Assembly (NCBI GenBank): GCA_964528565.1
Contig: CAZGSP010000006.1
Coordinates: forward strand, 1-34,419
Origin: UBA10133 sp964528565
Lineage (GTDB): Bacteria; Patescibacteriota; Microgenomatia; UBA1400; MFAQ01
Direction: 5' to 3'
Length of the DNA: 34,419 bases
In this document: in pieces, positions 15,698-21,547 of the stretch
Numbering within the stretch: the stretch's first letter is position 1
How the letters are laid out: each line of letters begins with the position of its first letter
The notes under the pieces: generated by a model
The model's input: only the letters and a program-made list of their open reading frames with translations
What the model was told of the DNA's origin: nothing
Databases searched by the model: none
Position numbers and translations under genes: made by a program

Positions 15698-16447
15698 TTA
15701 CCCTAACCGATCCAAAGCCGCGAGTAGCTCAAAGATCTCGTTTATCACCACCGTTCTTTCCGGCACCTCTCCTTGTCTATAAACCAGCCAAGGGCTCGGT
15801 AAATAGGCGGTTCTGGCCCCCAGCTCGTCACCCGGCAGGATATCACCCCCCAGATTGTCCCCCACCACCAGACACTTTTCCGGTTCTACTCCCATTCCGT
15901 CCATGCCTCTTTTCCAATCTTCGGATTTTTTGTGACCATTTTCATCGACTACCACCACTTGATCAAAATAATCCCAAAGTACCAGGCGGCTTAATTTGTA
16001 CTCGGTCCAATCCACATTGGCGTGAGTTACCAAAGCCAGTTTGACTCCACTTTCTTTCAGTATTTCCAACATCGTACGGACACCGGTCCTCAGTCTCGGC
16101 TCTTCGGAATAGATATTCATCAATATAACCAGGTTGTTCAAGATTTCTTCCTTACCATGTCCAAATCTTTCCGCCAGTTTTTCAACTACGGCTTCCCATC
16201 TTTTTGGGTTTACCCCCATCGTTTTGTACTCTTCATCATTTATTGCTTTCAAAGCCGTCATCATCTCTTCCTCGGGAACTCCGATTTTTTCTGACACTAC
16301 CCGGGAATATTGAACCATATTTCTTAGGAATATCTCACTCGTGTAAATCAACGTATCGTCCAAATCGAACAGCACCGCCTCGATACCCAACTTGTTTAGC
16401 TTTTCCTTTACCGCCCCAAAGATAGGATCTCTGTCCAGTTCTATCAT
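15698..16447 (-). CDS. HAD-superfamily hydrolase
   Basis: 249 aa. All four HAD motifs are visible: nucleophile DLDDT (about residues 28-32), motif II Thr in LVTHAN (about 139-144), motif III Lys in HKKSEDWK (about 171-178), and motif IV GDNLGGD (about 196-202). Helical cap domain between about 40 and 115 makes it a subfamily I phosphatase-like enzyme. Substrate not predictable. The ATG at 16447 follows TGTAAAAT (16459-16454) by 6 nt, a leaderless start; the promoter lies at the edge of the tRNA-Arg fragment array. Confidence 0.9.
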   Translation of the reverse strand: MIELDRDPIFGAVKEKLNKLGIEAVLFDLDDTLIYTSEIFLRNMVQYSRVVSEKIGVPEEEMMTALKAINDEEYKTMGVNPKRWEAVVEKLAERFGHGKEEILNNLVILMNIYSEEPRLRTGVRTMLEILKESGVKLALVTHANVDWTEYKLSRLVLWDYFDQVVVVDENGHKKSEDWKRGMDGMGVEPEKCLVVGDNLGGDILPGDELGARTAYLPSPWLVYRQGEVPERTVVINEIFELLAALDRLG

Positions 16448-16465
16448 TCTCGCATTTTACACCAC

Positions 16466-16497
16466 TGTGCACCTAGTGCGATTCGAACGCGCGACCT
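16466..16497 (-). repeat. tRNA-Arg(CCG) 3'-end fragment 1
   Basis: Reverse complement matches the T-arm and acceptor of tRNA-Arg(CCG): TGTGCACCTAGTGCGATTCG then AACGC, nearly identical to 16853-16877. The anticodon and 5' half are missing. It is followed within 8 nt by a second fragment. Confidence 0.85.
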
Positions 16498-16503
16498 TAA
16501 CAA

Positions 16504-16546
16504 TGTGCACTTAGTGAGATTCGAACGCGCGACCTTTCCCTGAGGG
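16504..16546 (-). repeat. tRNA-Arg(CCG) 3'-end fragment 2
   Basis: A second T-arm/acceptor copy (GTGCACTTAGTGAGATTCG...) with two changes, extended by CGCGCGACCTTTCCCTGAGGGG, a hairpin-like CCCTGAGGGG that is also present behind fragment 3. It joins directly to the structured repeat at 16548. Confidence 0.85.
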
Positions 16547-16547
16547 G

Positions 16548-16662
16548 CTCTTCGTCAATTCCCGGTTTTCTACAATATCCCTTGAGGAGATTGGAGGAAA
16601 CAAATAAGGAATTGATGAAGAGTGCCGGAATCGATCTCGTAACGAGCTCGATGAGGCAGGGT
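16548..16662 (+). repeat. Structured tRNA-end repeat, member 4
   Basis: Long hairpin: CTCTTCGTCAATTCC (16548-16562) pairs with GGAATTGATGAAGAG (16608-16622), 14 of 15 positions plus a wobble, and encloses ATATCCCTTGAGGAGAT as in member 5. Then GCCGGA and the 23-nt hairpin 16630-16652 (outer arms ATCGA/TCGAT, inner CTCG/CGAG, loop TAA), then GAGGCAGGG. Its outer pairs are A-T where other members have G-C: a compensatory change. Confidence 0.8.
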
Positions 16663-16695
16663 AAGGATGTCGAGGGTAACAGAACTCTATTAACA

Positions 16696-16740
16696 GTGTG
16701 TACCCGGCGCGACTCGAACGCGCGACCTTTCCCTGAGGGG
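16696..16740 (-). repeat. tRNA-Arg 3'-end fragment 3
   Basis: Reverse complement gives a T-arm GCGCGTTCGAGTCGCGC and acceptor remnant CGGGTACAC, closer to tRNA-Arg(GCG) in the T-stem but to tRNA-Arg(CCG) at the end. It carries the same CGCGACCTTTCCCTGAGGGG extension as fragment 2 and precedes repeat member 5. Confidence 0.8.
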
Positions 16741-16748
16741 TCTGAGGA

Positions 16749-16848
16749 TCTGTTCCCTCAAAATATCCCTTGTGGAGATTTTGAGGACAAAGAACAGATT
16801 CGAAGAATGCCGGAGCTGAACCTGTAACAGTTTCAGCGAGGCGGGGTG
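16749..16848 (+). repeat. Structured tRNA-end repeat, member 5
   Basis: Long hairpin with outer arms TCTGTTC (16749-16755) and GAACAGA (16792-16798) and inner arms CCTCAAAAT/ATTTTGAGG around CCCTTGTGGAG. Linker ATTCGAAGAATGCCGGA, then the 23-nt hairpin 16815-16837 (outer GCTGAA/TTCAGC, inner CTG/CAG, loop TAA), then GAGGCGGGG and directly the 3' end of the intact tRNA-Arg(CCG). Confidence 0.85.
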
Positions 16849-16853
16849 TTTTG

Positions 16854-16927
16854 TGCACCTAGTGCGATTCGAACGCACAACCTCTTCCTTCGGAGGGAAG
16901 TACTCTATCCAGTTGAGCTATAGGTGC
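16854..16927 (-). tRNA. tRNA-Arg(CCG)
   Basis: Complete minus-strand cloverleaf: acceptor GCACCTA/TAGGTGC, D-stem GCTC/GAGT, anticodon stem CTTCC/GGAAG with loop CTCCGAA (anticodon CCG), T-stem GTGCG/CGCAC. Discriminator A, no encoded CCA. Its 3' end faces an array of its own partial copies. Confidence 0.96.
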
Positions 16928-16965
16928 AAAGAGCAACTGCCTCCAATTATCTCACCTCACGAGTA

Positions 16966-17370
16966 CTACCGGTTCAAATAGGTAACAGAAAACTGCAAAA
17001 CAGTGGCGAACATTACCCACAATAAGTACGGGATCTGTGTCCACGCTATCCATCTTTTGACCGGGTAAATTACTATAATCGCCCAAACAAGGGTTATCAG
17101 TACCAGCAAAATATCCAGAGCCGCCAAATAGTTATTTCGTAGTCCGAACTGAATCGGCGTAAAGATCACATTAAAAACAATATTCAGTACAAACGGTAAA
17201 AGCACCAAAAAAGAGATTTCCTTTCGCCAATACATGTACCCCACCTTTCCAAAAGACAAGGCTATCAAACCATAAAGAACCGTCCAGACCGGCCCGAATA
17301 GCCATGCGGGCGGAGACCAGGAAGGCTTAATTAGCTGGCTATACCATTGATATGTTTGCATAATCTTCAT
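16966..17370 (-). CDS. tspO: TspO/MBR-family membrane protein
   Basis: 134 aa with five membrane helices. The family signature is clear: WYSQLIKPSWSPPAWLFGPVWTVLYGLIALSFGKVG (about residues 9-44) and later NIVFNVIFTPIQFGLRN. TspO proteins bind tetrapyrroles and affect oxidative-stress responses. It is slightly shorter than usual (about 155). The ATG at 17370 has a strong GGAGGAGGT site, but a promoter whose -10 overlaps this ATG would give a leaderless start at the ATG 17361; both may be used. Confidence 0.92.
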   Translation of the reverse strand: MKIMQTYQWYSQLIKPSWSPPAWLFGPVWTVLYGLIALSFGKVGYMYWRKEISFLVLLPFVLNIVFNVIFTPIQFGLRNNYLAALDILLVLITLVWAIIVIYPVKRWIAWTQIPYLLWVMFATVLQFSVTYLNR

Positions 17371-17398
17371 TTTACCTCCTCCAATTTCAAAGGGTCAA
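17369..17398 (-). promoter_or_regulatory. tspO promoter overlapping SD and first start codon
   Basis: TTGACC (17398-17393), 18-nt spacer containing GGAGGAGG, TAAAAT (17374-17369). The -10 shares bases with the ATG at 17370; a transcript starting 7 nt later would begin at the in-frame ATG 17361. The -35 box derives from the end of the tRNA-linked repeat hairpin. Confidence 0.55.
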
Positions 17399-17399
17399 C

Positions 17400-17438
17400 T
17401 CTGTCCGCGCAAGGCGTACAGATCAGATTTTGGCGGAG
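17400..17438 (-). repeat. 39-nt inverted repeat arm (truncated member of the structured repeat)
   Basis: The reverse complement is identical over 39 nt to 18672-18710. It comprises the last bases of tRNA-Ser(CGA) and the following long hairpin (AAAATCTGATCTGT...ACAGA). Only this part of the structured repeat is present; the TAA hairpin is absent and tspO starts instead. Confidence 0.9.
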
Positions 17439-17515
17439 GATACAGGGGTCGAACCTGTTAGAGCTTACGCTCATTGGTTTTCGAAACCAACGCATTACCG
17501 TCCTGCCCATCCTCC
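17434..17515 (-). tRNA. tRNA-Ser(CGA)
   Basis: Minus-strand class II tRNA: acceptor GGAGGAT/ATCCTCC, D-arm GCAGGACGGTAATGC, anticodon stem TTGGT/ACCAA with loop TTCGAAA (anticodon CGA), variable arm GAGCGTAAGCTC, T-arm ACAGG/CCTGT. Discriminator G, no CCA. A close paralog of tRNA-Ser(TGA) on the other strand. Confidence 0.96.
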
Positions 17516-17521
17516 AAAAAG

Positions 17522-17595
17522 TGAGCCCGGCGCGATTCGAACGCGCGACCTATTGCTCCGCAAGCAATTGCTCTATCCAACTGAGCTACGGACTC
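17522..17595 (-). tRNA. tRNA-Arg(GCG)
   Basis: Minus-strand cloverleaf: acceptor GAGTCCG/CGGGCTC, D-stem GCTC/GAGC, anticodon stem ATTGC/GCAAT with loop TTGCGGA (anticodon GCG), T-stem GCGCG/CGCGC. Most bacteria use ACG, edited to ICG by TadA, for these codons; G34 would read CGC and CGU without editing. Six nt upstream of tRNA-Ser(CGA). Confidence 0.94.
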
Positions 17596-17639
17596 ATTCT
17601 CACGAACAAGGATATTTTACCATCTACGGGGCATTTTCC

Positions 17640-18146
17640 TCACTCCAGAGGCATCTTCTCCCCCACCCACTTCAAGGCCCGGTCTACCCAGGTCACGGGT
17701 GGTTCCTGGAAAATTACTCTTTCCAGCATCAGATTCTTCAAATCTTCTTCTCTTTTAGGATCGATTACCACCACGAGATGCCATGGTACCGCCGCCAAAT
17801 TTATCCTTAATAGCCGGGTACTCCATTTGGTTTCAAACCAAAAAGATGTCATCTCCTCGTAGCGGTATGTCTTGTCAAAAGATTTCAGACCCCAAGAGGT
17901 TAGGGTCGTGGTTATCATGCTCGGTTTCGATTTTGCCATGGCCCAAAGCATAAACACCAGGGCCCAGATTACAATCACCGGCATAACTCCTTCGATAAAA
18001 TAAAAAATTATCGACACCAAAAAAGCTATTACAATGACCGAACTATAAAATTCCTTACTCCAAACCTTGTGAGGTCGATCAAAAGCTTCAAATTCCAATA
18101 GCACTTTCTCACTTAAATCCCGTATTTCTGTTTGATCTGTAGCCAC
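17640..18146 (-). CDS. Two-helix membrane protein with a PH-like domain
   Basis: 168 aa. Two membrane segments (about residues 33-67) follow a short soluble N-terminus; the rest reads ITTTLTSWGLKSFDKTYRYEEMTSFWFETKWSTRLLRINLAAVPWHLVVVI, a beta-rich pattern like the bacterial PH/DUF5673-type domain. The start is GTG at 18146, 5 nt after TAAGAT (18157-18152). It follows DUF202 by 17 nt. No precise function is known. Confidence 0.65.
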   Translation of the reverse strand: MATDQTEIRDLSEKVLLEFEAFDRPHKVWSKEFYSSVIVIAFLVSIIFYFIEGVMPVIVIWALVFMLWAMAKSKPSMITTTLTSWGLKSFDKTYRYEEMTSFWFETKWSTRLLRINLAAVPWHLVVVIDPKREEDLKNLMLERVIFQEPPVTWVDRALKWVGEKMPLE

Positions 18147-18163
18147 ATTTCATCTTAACATAA

Positions 18164-18397
18164 TCACTGCCTATCCCCCATTTTCTTACACCTTGATAGT
18201 CCGGATAAAAATAGCCCCAAAGAAAAAGGTAGTAGTGCCCATCCGGCATAAACAATGAAACTCGATTCAAAGAACTTTATAAAAGTTACTCCGACGATCA
18301 CCAAAGTCAGTGAAGTTCGCAAATAGGCCAAAACAGTTCTATCGGCGGCCATCTTGGTTCTCTCAAGCGCCAAACAGTCTCGATAAGTTCTTTTCAT
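18164..18397 (-). CDS. DUF202-family membrane protein
   Basis: 77 aa. LALERTKMAADRTVLAYLRTSLTLVIVGVTFIKFF (about residues 10-44) is the DUF202 signature with its repeated RT motifs, followed by a second membrane helix and a Cys-containing basic tail. Role unknown. The ATG at 18397 comes after TATATAA, again suggesting a short or absent leader. Upstream lies tRNA-Ser(GCT) on the same strand. Confidence 0.88.
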   Translation of the reverse strand: MKRTYRDCLALERTKMAADRTVLAYLRTSLTLVIVGVTFIKFFESSFIVYAGWALLPFSLGLFLSGLSRCKKMGDRQ

Positions 18398-18424
18398 TTT
18401 TATATAACTAATAATAATCCTGTG

Positions 18425-18508
18425 CGGAGGCGGTGGGATTCGAACCCACGAGGCCTTGTTAGGCCGCGGGTTAGCAACCCGCTCGAATAACCACTATCGG
18501 ACGCCTCC
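18425..18508 (-). tRNA. tRNA-Ser(GCT)
   Basis: Minus-strand class II tRNA: acceptor GGAGGCG/CGCCTCC, anticodon stem GCGGG/CCCGC with loop TTGCTAA (anticodon GCT), variable arm GGCCTAACAAGGCC, T-arm GTGGG/CCCAC. No CCA. The only serine tRNA in the window without a visible partial copy of its 3' end beside it. Confidence 0.96.
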
Positions 18509-18594
18509 AAGCGAGCAACTGGAACCTCCAACAAACCCTATTTTAACAGCTATTCTCGTTTAATTAGCTTCGTGAATGATAAAATATAGCCTGT

Positions 18595-18676
18595 GGAGAG
18601 CGGGCAGGACGGTAATGCGTCAGTCTTGAAAACTGATGAGCGTAAGCTCTAACAGGTTCGACCCCTGTGCTCTCCG
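18595..18676 (+). tRNA. tRNA-Ser(TGA)
   Basis: Class II tRNA: acceptor GGAGAGC/GCTCTCC, D-arm GCAGGACGGTAATGC, anticodon stem TCAGT/ACTGA with loop CTTGAAA (anticodon TGA), variable arm GAGCGTAAGCTC, T-arm ACAGG/CCTGT. Its last 18 bases plus CC are repeated exactly at 18806-18825. Confidence 0.96.
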
Positions 18677-18825
18677 CCAAAATCTGATCTGTACGCCTTG
18701 CGCGGACAGATTTGATTTTCCGGTACAGGTTCGAAAAGCGGAGCAGAACCCGTAACGGTTTCGGCGAGCTGGGGTCGACGGGCACACGAAGTGTGAACCG
18801 GTGACCGACCCCTGTGCTCTCCGCC
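18672..18825 (+). repeat. Structured tRNA-end repeat, member 2, with duplicated tRNA-Ser(TGA) end
   Basis: Order: tRNA end; long hairpin 18679-18719 (AAAATC/GATTTT and ATCTGT/ACAGAT); linker GGTTCGAAAAGCGGA; 23-nt hairpin 18743-18765 (outer GCAGAA/TTCGGC, inner CCG/CGG, loop TAA); GAGCTGGGG; second hairpin 18774-18805 (GTC/GAC base, inner CACAC/GTGTG, loop GAA); then CGACCCCTGTGCTCTCCGCC (18806-18825), an exact copy of the tRNA 3' end at 18659-18678. The next tRNA begins 2 nt later. Confidence 0.88.
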
Positions 18826-18827
18826 CA

Positions 18828-18912
18828 GGAGGGGTCACATAGTGGTCTAGTGTAGCGGTTTACTAAACCGCCGTGTCGCAAGGCACCATGGGTTCGAATC
18901 CCATCCCCTCCG
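18828..18912 (+). tRNA. tRNA-Ser(ACT), rare anticodon
   Basis: Class II tRNA: acceptor GGAGGGG/CCCCTCC, anticodon stem GCGGT/ACCGC with loop TTACTAA (anticodon ACT), variable arm GTGTC-GCAA-GGCAC, T-arm ATGGG/CCCAT. Helices are intact, so it looks functional. The anticodon loop equals that of tRNA-Ser(GCT) except G34 to A34. ACT anticodons are very rare in bacteria. Its 3' end is the source of the fragments between 19.6 and 21.6 kb. Confidence 0.9.
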
Positions 18913-18960
18913 CAAAAGTTTGTGGTATGCTCTACCTTGAACTTTAAAAAAGGAGAGTAT

Positions 18961-19569
18961 ATGACTGATTGCGTTTTTTGTGACCCCGAAAAGATAAAAC
19001 CTCGAACAATTGCTTCCTTTGACGGTGTAAATATCGTCGCCACACTAGGTCAAATTACCGAAGGTGGTTATGTTTTGCTTATCCCCACAGATCATGTTCC
19101 CTGTCTGGGGGCAATGAATAAGAAACAAATTTCAATTGTAGACAACATATCCAGACAGATAGACCATGTGTTAAGAAAAGAATACAATTCTGGAGTGACT
19201 ATTTTTGAGCATGGTATTGTCGGACAGACCATCAAACATGCCCATCTTCATTTATTTCCAGAATTTGTCTATTTAACCGACAAAATCCGATCGGATTTTC
19301 CCAAATCAGAGATACAGTTCGTAAAAAATCTCGTCGATCTTCAATTTCAATATCAAAAAAGACAAGAGCCGTACTTGTTTTGGTCAACGACTTTAGGTAA
19401 ATTCAGGGTCATTTGGAACCCACCGGCACCTGCCCAATATCTTCGAATCGTTTCTGCCGACTTACTTGGTGTTCCGGAACGAGCAGACTGGAAGAAAATG
19501 GACCCCGAACTAGACAAGACATTAATCGACGAAACGATGAAGCGTCTTTCCCCGTACCTTACTAAATAA
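18961..19569 (+). CDS. HIT-family hydrolase/transferase-like protein
   Basis: 202 aa. N-terminal CVFCDPEK zinc-type start and the HIT motif HAHLHLFP (about residues 92-99) identify a histidine-triad protein that would cleave or transfer nucleotidyl groups. The C-terminal about 90 residues after the triad are longer than in a typical 110-130 aa HIT protein and are not assigned. Start at 18961 because AGGAGAG lies 5 nt upstream; an upstream in-frame start at 18922 lacks support. First gene behind tRNA-Ser(ACT); a terminator follows. Confidence 0.85.
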   Translation: MTDCVFCDPEKIKPRTIASFDGVNIVATLGQITEGGYVLLIPTDHVPCLGAMNKKQISIVDNISRQIDHVLRKEYNSGVTIFEHGIVGQTIKHAHLHLFPEFVYLTDKIRSDFPKSEIQFVKNLVDLQFQYQKRQEPYLFWSTTLGKFRVIWNPPAPAQYLRIVSADLLGVPERADWKKMDPELDKTLIDETMKRLSPYLTK

Positions 19570-19592
19570 CTCCCATTCAAAAATATCCATCT

Positions 19593-19619
19593 AACCCAGA
19601 CTAACCTCTGGGTTTTTTA
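19593..19619 (+). terminator. Rho-independent terminator of the HIT gene
   Basis: AACCCAGA (19593-19600) and TCTGGGTT (19607-19614) form a perfect 8-bp stem with a 6-nt loop, followed by a T run to 19618. Confidence 0.9.
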
Positions 19620-19627
19620 TTGAATAA

Positions 19628-19655
19628 GTTCGGACTTCGTCCCAGACTCTCCGCC
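19628..19655 (+). repeat. tRNA-Ser 3'-end-like fragment A
   Basis: GTTCGGACTTCGTCCCAGAC then TCTCCGCC. It has the T-loop and acceptor end of a serine tRNA with a short insertion in the T-loop region. The same GTTCGG..TTCGTCCCA form recurs at fragments B and D. Confidence 0.7.
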
Positions 19656-19708
19656 TACACGATTAACTGTTTCCTTGCCACTAATTCTTACAGTACAATT
19701 ACTTCAGA

Positions 19709-20269
19709 ATGTTAATGCGGAATCATTGGAAATATAAAAATCTGTCAATAGCATGTGTTGGAGTTATTTTGGCAATTATTCTATCTAGAGTTGAAGGTTT
19801 TCACTCATTTTTGTTGCATCTTGGAAATTTTGGATATATTGGGGCATTTATAGCCGGTATGTTATTTGTGTCAACGTTCACCATTGCTACTAGCGCATTA
19901 GTTTTATTAGTTATTGCCGAAACCCTTTCTCCAATTGAAATAGGGTTAATTGCGGGACTGGGAGCTGTGGTAGGAGATATGTTGATTTTTCGTTTTGTCA
20001 AAGATGGATTATCTGGAGAAATTGAAGATATTTTTAAAAATTTTGATAAAAAAAGACACATAAAACATTTATTTCATTCAAAGTACTTTAATTGGATGTT
20101 ACCTGTTATTGGCGCGATGATAATTGCCTCTCCTTTTCCAGATGAGTTGGGGGTTAGCTTGATGGGAATATCAAAAATGAGCACGGTTAAATTTGTAGTC
20201 ATGTCCTATTTCTTAAACTCAATTGGTATTTTTTTGATTGTTTCTGCCTCAGTTTTTATTAAACCTTAG
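19709..20269 (+). CDS. Small DedA/VTT-like membrane protein
   Basis: 186 aa with five or so membrane helices. FGYIGAFIAGMLFVSTFTIATSALVLLVIAE and GLIAGLGAVVGDMLIFRFVKDGL resemble the first half of DedA/VTT proteins (GD after a Gly-rich helix), and PVIGAMIIASPFPDELGVSLMGISKM resembles the second re-entrant half, without the usual full-length spacing. A lipid- or membrane-transport role is possible but unproven. TACAAT (19694-19699) ends 9 nt before the ATG. It is a single-gene module between fragments A and B. Confidence 0.6.
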   Translation: MLMRNHWKYKNLSIACVGVILAIILSRVEGFHSFLLHLGNFGYIGAFIAGMLFVSTFTIATSALVLLVIAETLSPIEIGLIAGLGAVVGDMLIFRFVKDGLSGEIEDIFKNFDKKRHIKHLFHSKYFNWMLPVIGAMIIASPFPDELGVSLMGISKMSTVKFVVMSYFLNSIGIFLIVSASVFIKP

Positions 20270-20277
20270 AAGTAAAA

Positions 20278-20448
20278 GTTCGGAGTTCGTCCCATCCCCT
20301 CCGCATTAGATAAAAATCTCCTTTATGGAGAATTTTATTTAATCCTAAGGAATTCGAACCTGACGGAGCTGATCTCGTAACGAGCTCAGCGAGGCGCGGT
20401 CCGAGGCGCGAAGCGACCGAAGACTTCGAATCCCATCCCCTCCGCAAA
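20278..20448 (+). repeat. tRNA-Ser(ACT) end fragment B, structured repeat member 3, fragment C
   Basis: Fragment B (20278-20304, GTTCGGAGTTCGTCCCATCC...) ends like tRNA-Ser(ACT). The element follows: long hairpin 20306-20342 (TTAGATAAAAATCTCC pairs 14/16 with GGAGAATTTTATTTAA); linker AATTCGAACCTGACGGA; 23-nt hairpin 20368-20390 (outer GCTGA/TCAGC, inner CTCG/CGAG, loop TAA); GAGGCGCGG; second hairpin 20399-20424 with GAA loop; fragment C 20425-20448, 24 nt identical to 18893-18916 of the tRNA end. Confidence 0.88.
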
Positions 20449-20461
20449 TAGGTTTCATCTC

Positions 20462-20490
20462 TTGATTTTTATTTTTTAAAGTTCTATCAT
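20462..20490 (+). promoter_or_regulatory. arsR-arsM promoter
   Basis: TTGATT (20462-20467), 17-nt spacer, TATCAT (20485-20490). A transcript starting 6-7 nt later would begin at the ATG 20497, so the ATG at 20491 would not be in the mRNA. An ArsR repressor would be expected to bind here; no clear dyad is visible. Confidence 0.65.
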
Positions 20491-20496
20491 ATGAAT

Positions 20497-20805
20497 ATGG
20501 GTTCATATAAATGTTGTTCTCGTGATAAAACAGAGGAAGGAGGGGTTGAAGAGTTATCTTCCCTTCTCAAGCTTGTTTCTGACAATAATCGATTGAGAAT
20601 GCTTTGTATTCTTCAAAATGGTGAGCATTGTGTCTGCCAACTTCTGGATCATACCAAACTATCCCAAAGTCTAATTTCACACCATTTGAAGGATTTAAAA
20701 GATGCCGGTCTAGTTGTGGTTCGTAAAGATAGTAAATGGTCTTACTATTCCCTTACAACAAAGGGTCTTGAAATTATTAATTTATTATTAAAGATAAAAA
20801 TATGA
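20497..20805 (+). CDS. arsR: ArsR-family arsenic-responsive repressor
   Basis: About 102 aa. Winged helix of the ArsR/SmtB family: LSSLLKLVSDNNRLRMLCILQNGEHCVCQLLDHTKLSQSLISHHLKDLKDAGLV. The CVC pair in EHCVCQL is the classic As(III)/Sb(III) site (ELCVCDL type), and an N-terminal CC may add ligands. It should release DNA on arsenite binding. Start at 20497 chosen from the promoter position; the in-frame ATG at 20491 adds two residues. It overlaps arsM by 4 nt (ATGA), so the two are co-translated. Confidence 0.9.
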   Translation: MGSYKCCSRDKTEEGGVEELSSLLKLVSDNNRLRMLCILQNGEHCVCQLLDHTKLSQSLISHHLKDLKDAGLVVVRKDSKWSYYSLTTKGLEIINLLLKIKI

Positions 20806-21536
20806 ATATCAAAGAAATTGTCAAAAAAGAGTACGGACAAATTGCCAAAACTAGCGCTGAATGTGGTTGTGGAAGTTGTGGCTGTAGTTCAAACATGACG
20901 GTTCAAAAACAATCAGGGGAGATGGGTTATTCGGAAGACGAAATGCTTGGAGTTCCCGAAGGTTCTAATCTTGGTCTTGGGTGCGGTAATCCGATAGCAA
21001 TCGCTTCACTAGAAGAGGGAAATGTTGTATTGGATTTAGGGTCCGGAGCCGGTTTTGATTCATTTTTGGCTGCAAAGAAAGTTGGAGATAGTGGTAAGGT
21101 GTTTGGTGTTGATATGACCGATGAAATGTTGGAGAAAGCCAGAGAGAACGCTAAAAAGGGTGGCATCACCAATGTTGAATTTAGAAAGGGCGACATTGAA
21201 GACTTACCTGTCGAAGATAACTCAATTGACGTAATTATTTCAAACTGTGTGATTAACCTTGCCCCAGACAAAGAGAGAGTATTTAAAGAAGCGTATCGAG
21301 TACTAAAGACGGGTGGAAGATTGATGGTATCCGATGTTGTATTAGTAAAACCTCTTCCGGAAGAATTGTTGAATGATAAAGAATTATTAATTGGTTGTGT
21401 GAGTGGCGCCATTCTAAAAGAAGATTACCTAAGTCTTTTGGAACAAGCAGGATTTACAGATATTACAATTCACAAGGAAATACCAGCTTTTTTACCTGAC
21501 TACGGACTTAGTATCACTTTTTCTGCGACGAAGTAA
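20802..21536 (+). CDS. arsM: Arsenite S-adenosylmethionine methyltransferase
   Basis: 244 aa. It methylates As(III) to methylated species. SAM-binding motif VLDLGSGAGFDSFLAA (about residues 65-80), GVDMTDEML (about 97-105), ISNCVINLAPDK (about 145-156) with the catalytic Cys of the family, and a second conserved Cys in LIGCVSGA (about 193-200). An N-terminal CGCGSCGCS cluster resembles the Cys-rich start of many ArsM proteins. Coupled to arsR; together a complete arsenic-responsive methylation unit bounded by fragments C and D. Confidence 0.93.
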   Translation: MNIKEIVKKEYGQIAKTSAECGCGSCGCSSNMTVQKQSGEMGYSEDEMLGVPEGSNLGLGCGNPIAIASLEEGNVVLDLGSGAGFDSFLAAKKVGDSGKVFGVDMTDEMLEKARENAKKGGITNVEFRKGDIEDLPVEDNSIDVIISNCVINLAPDKERVFKEAYRVLKTGGRLMVSDVVLVKPLPEELLNDKELLIGCVSGAILKEDYLSLLEQAGFTDITIHKEIPAFLPDYGLSITFSATK

Positions 21537-21547
21537 TCTCTAGAAAA

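Noticed and set aside
16466..16740. tRNA-Arg copies as complete genes, or the array as CRISPR
   Set aside because: Only T-arm and acceptor parts are present, with no anticodon arm; the units are not short regular repeats with unique spacers and no cas gene is near.
16582..16858. Short open frames on both strands in the tRNA-Arg fragment array
   Set aside because: They translate tRNA fragments and the structured repeats; no coding signals.
18922..18960. Upstream start for the HIT gene
   Set aside because: The ATG at 18961 has AGGAGAG and begins at the conserved CxFC motif.
18564..19043. Minus-strand frame across tRNA-Ser(TGA) and tRNA-Ser(ACT)
   Set aside because: It is the translation of tRNA genes and repeats and contains the known tRNA-derived false peptide pattern (ESTGVEPVRAYAH type).
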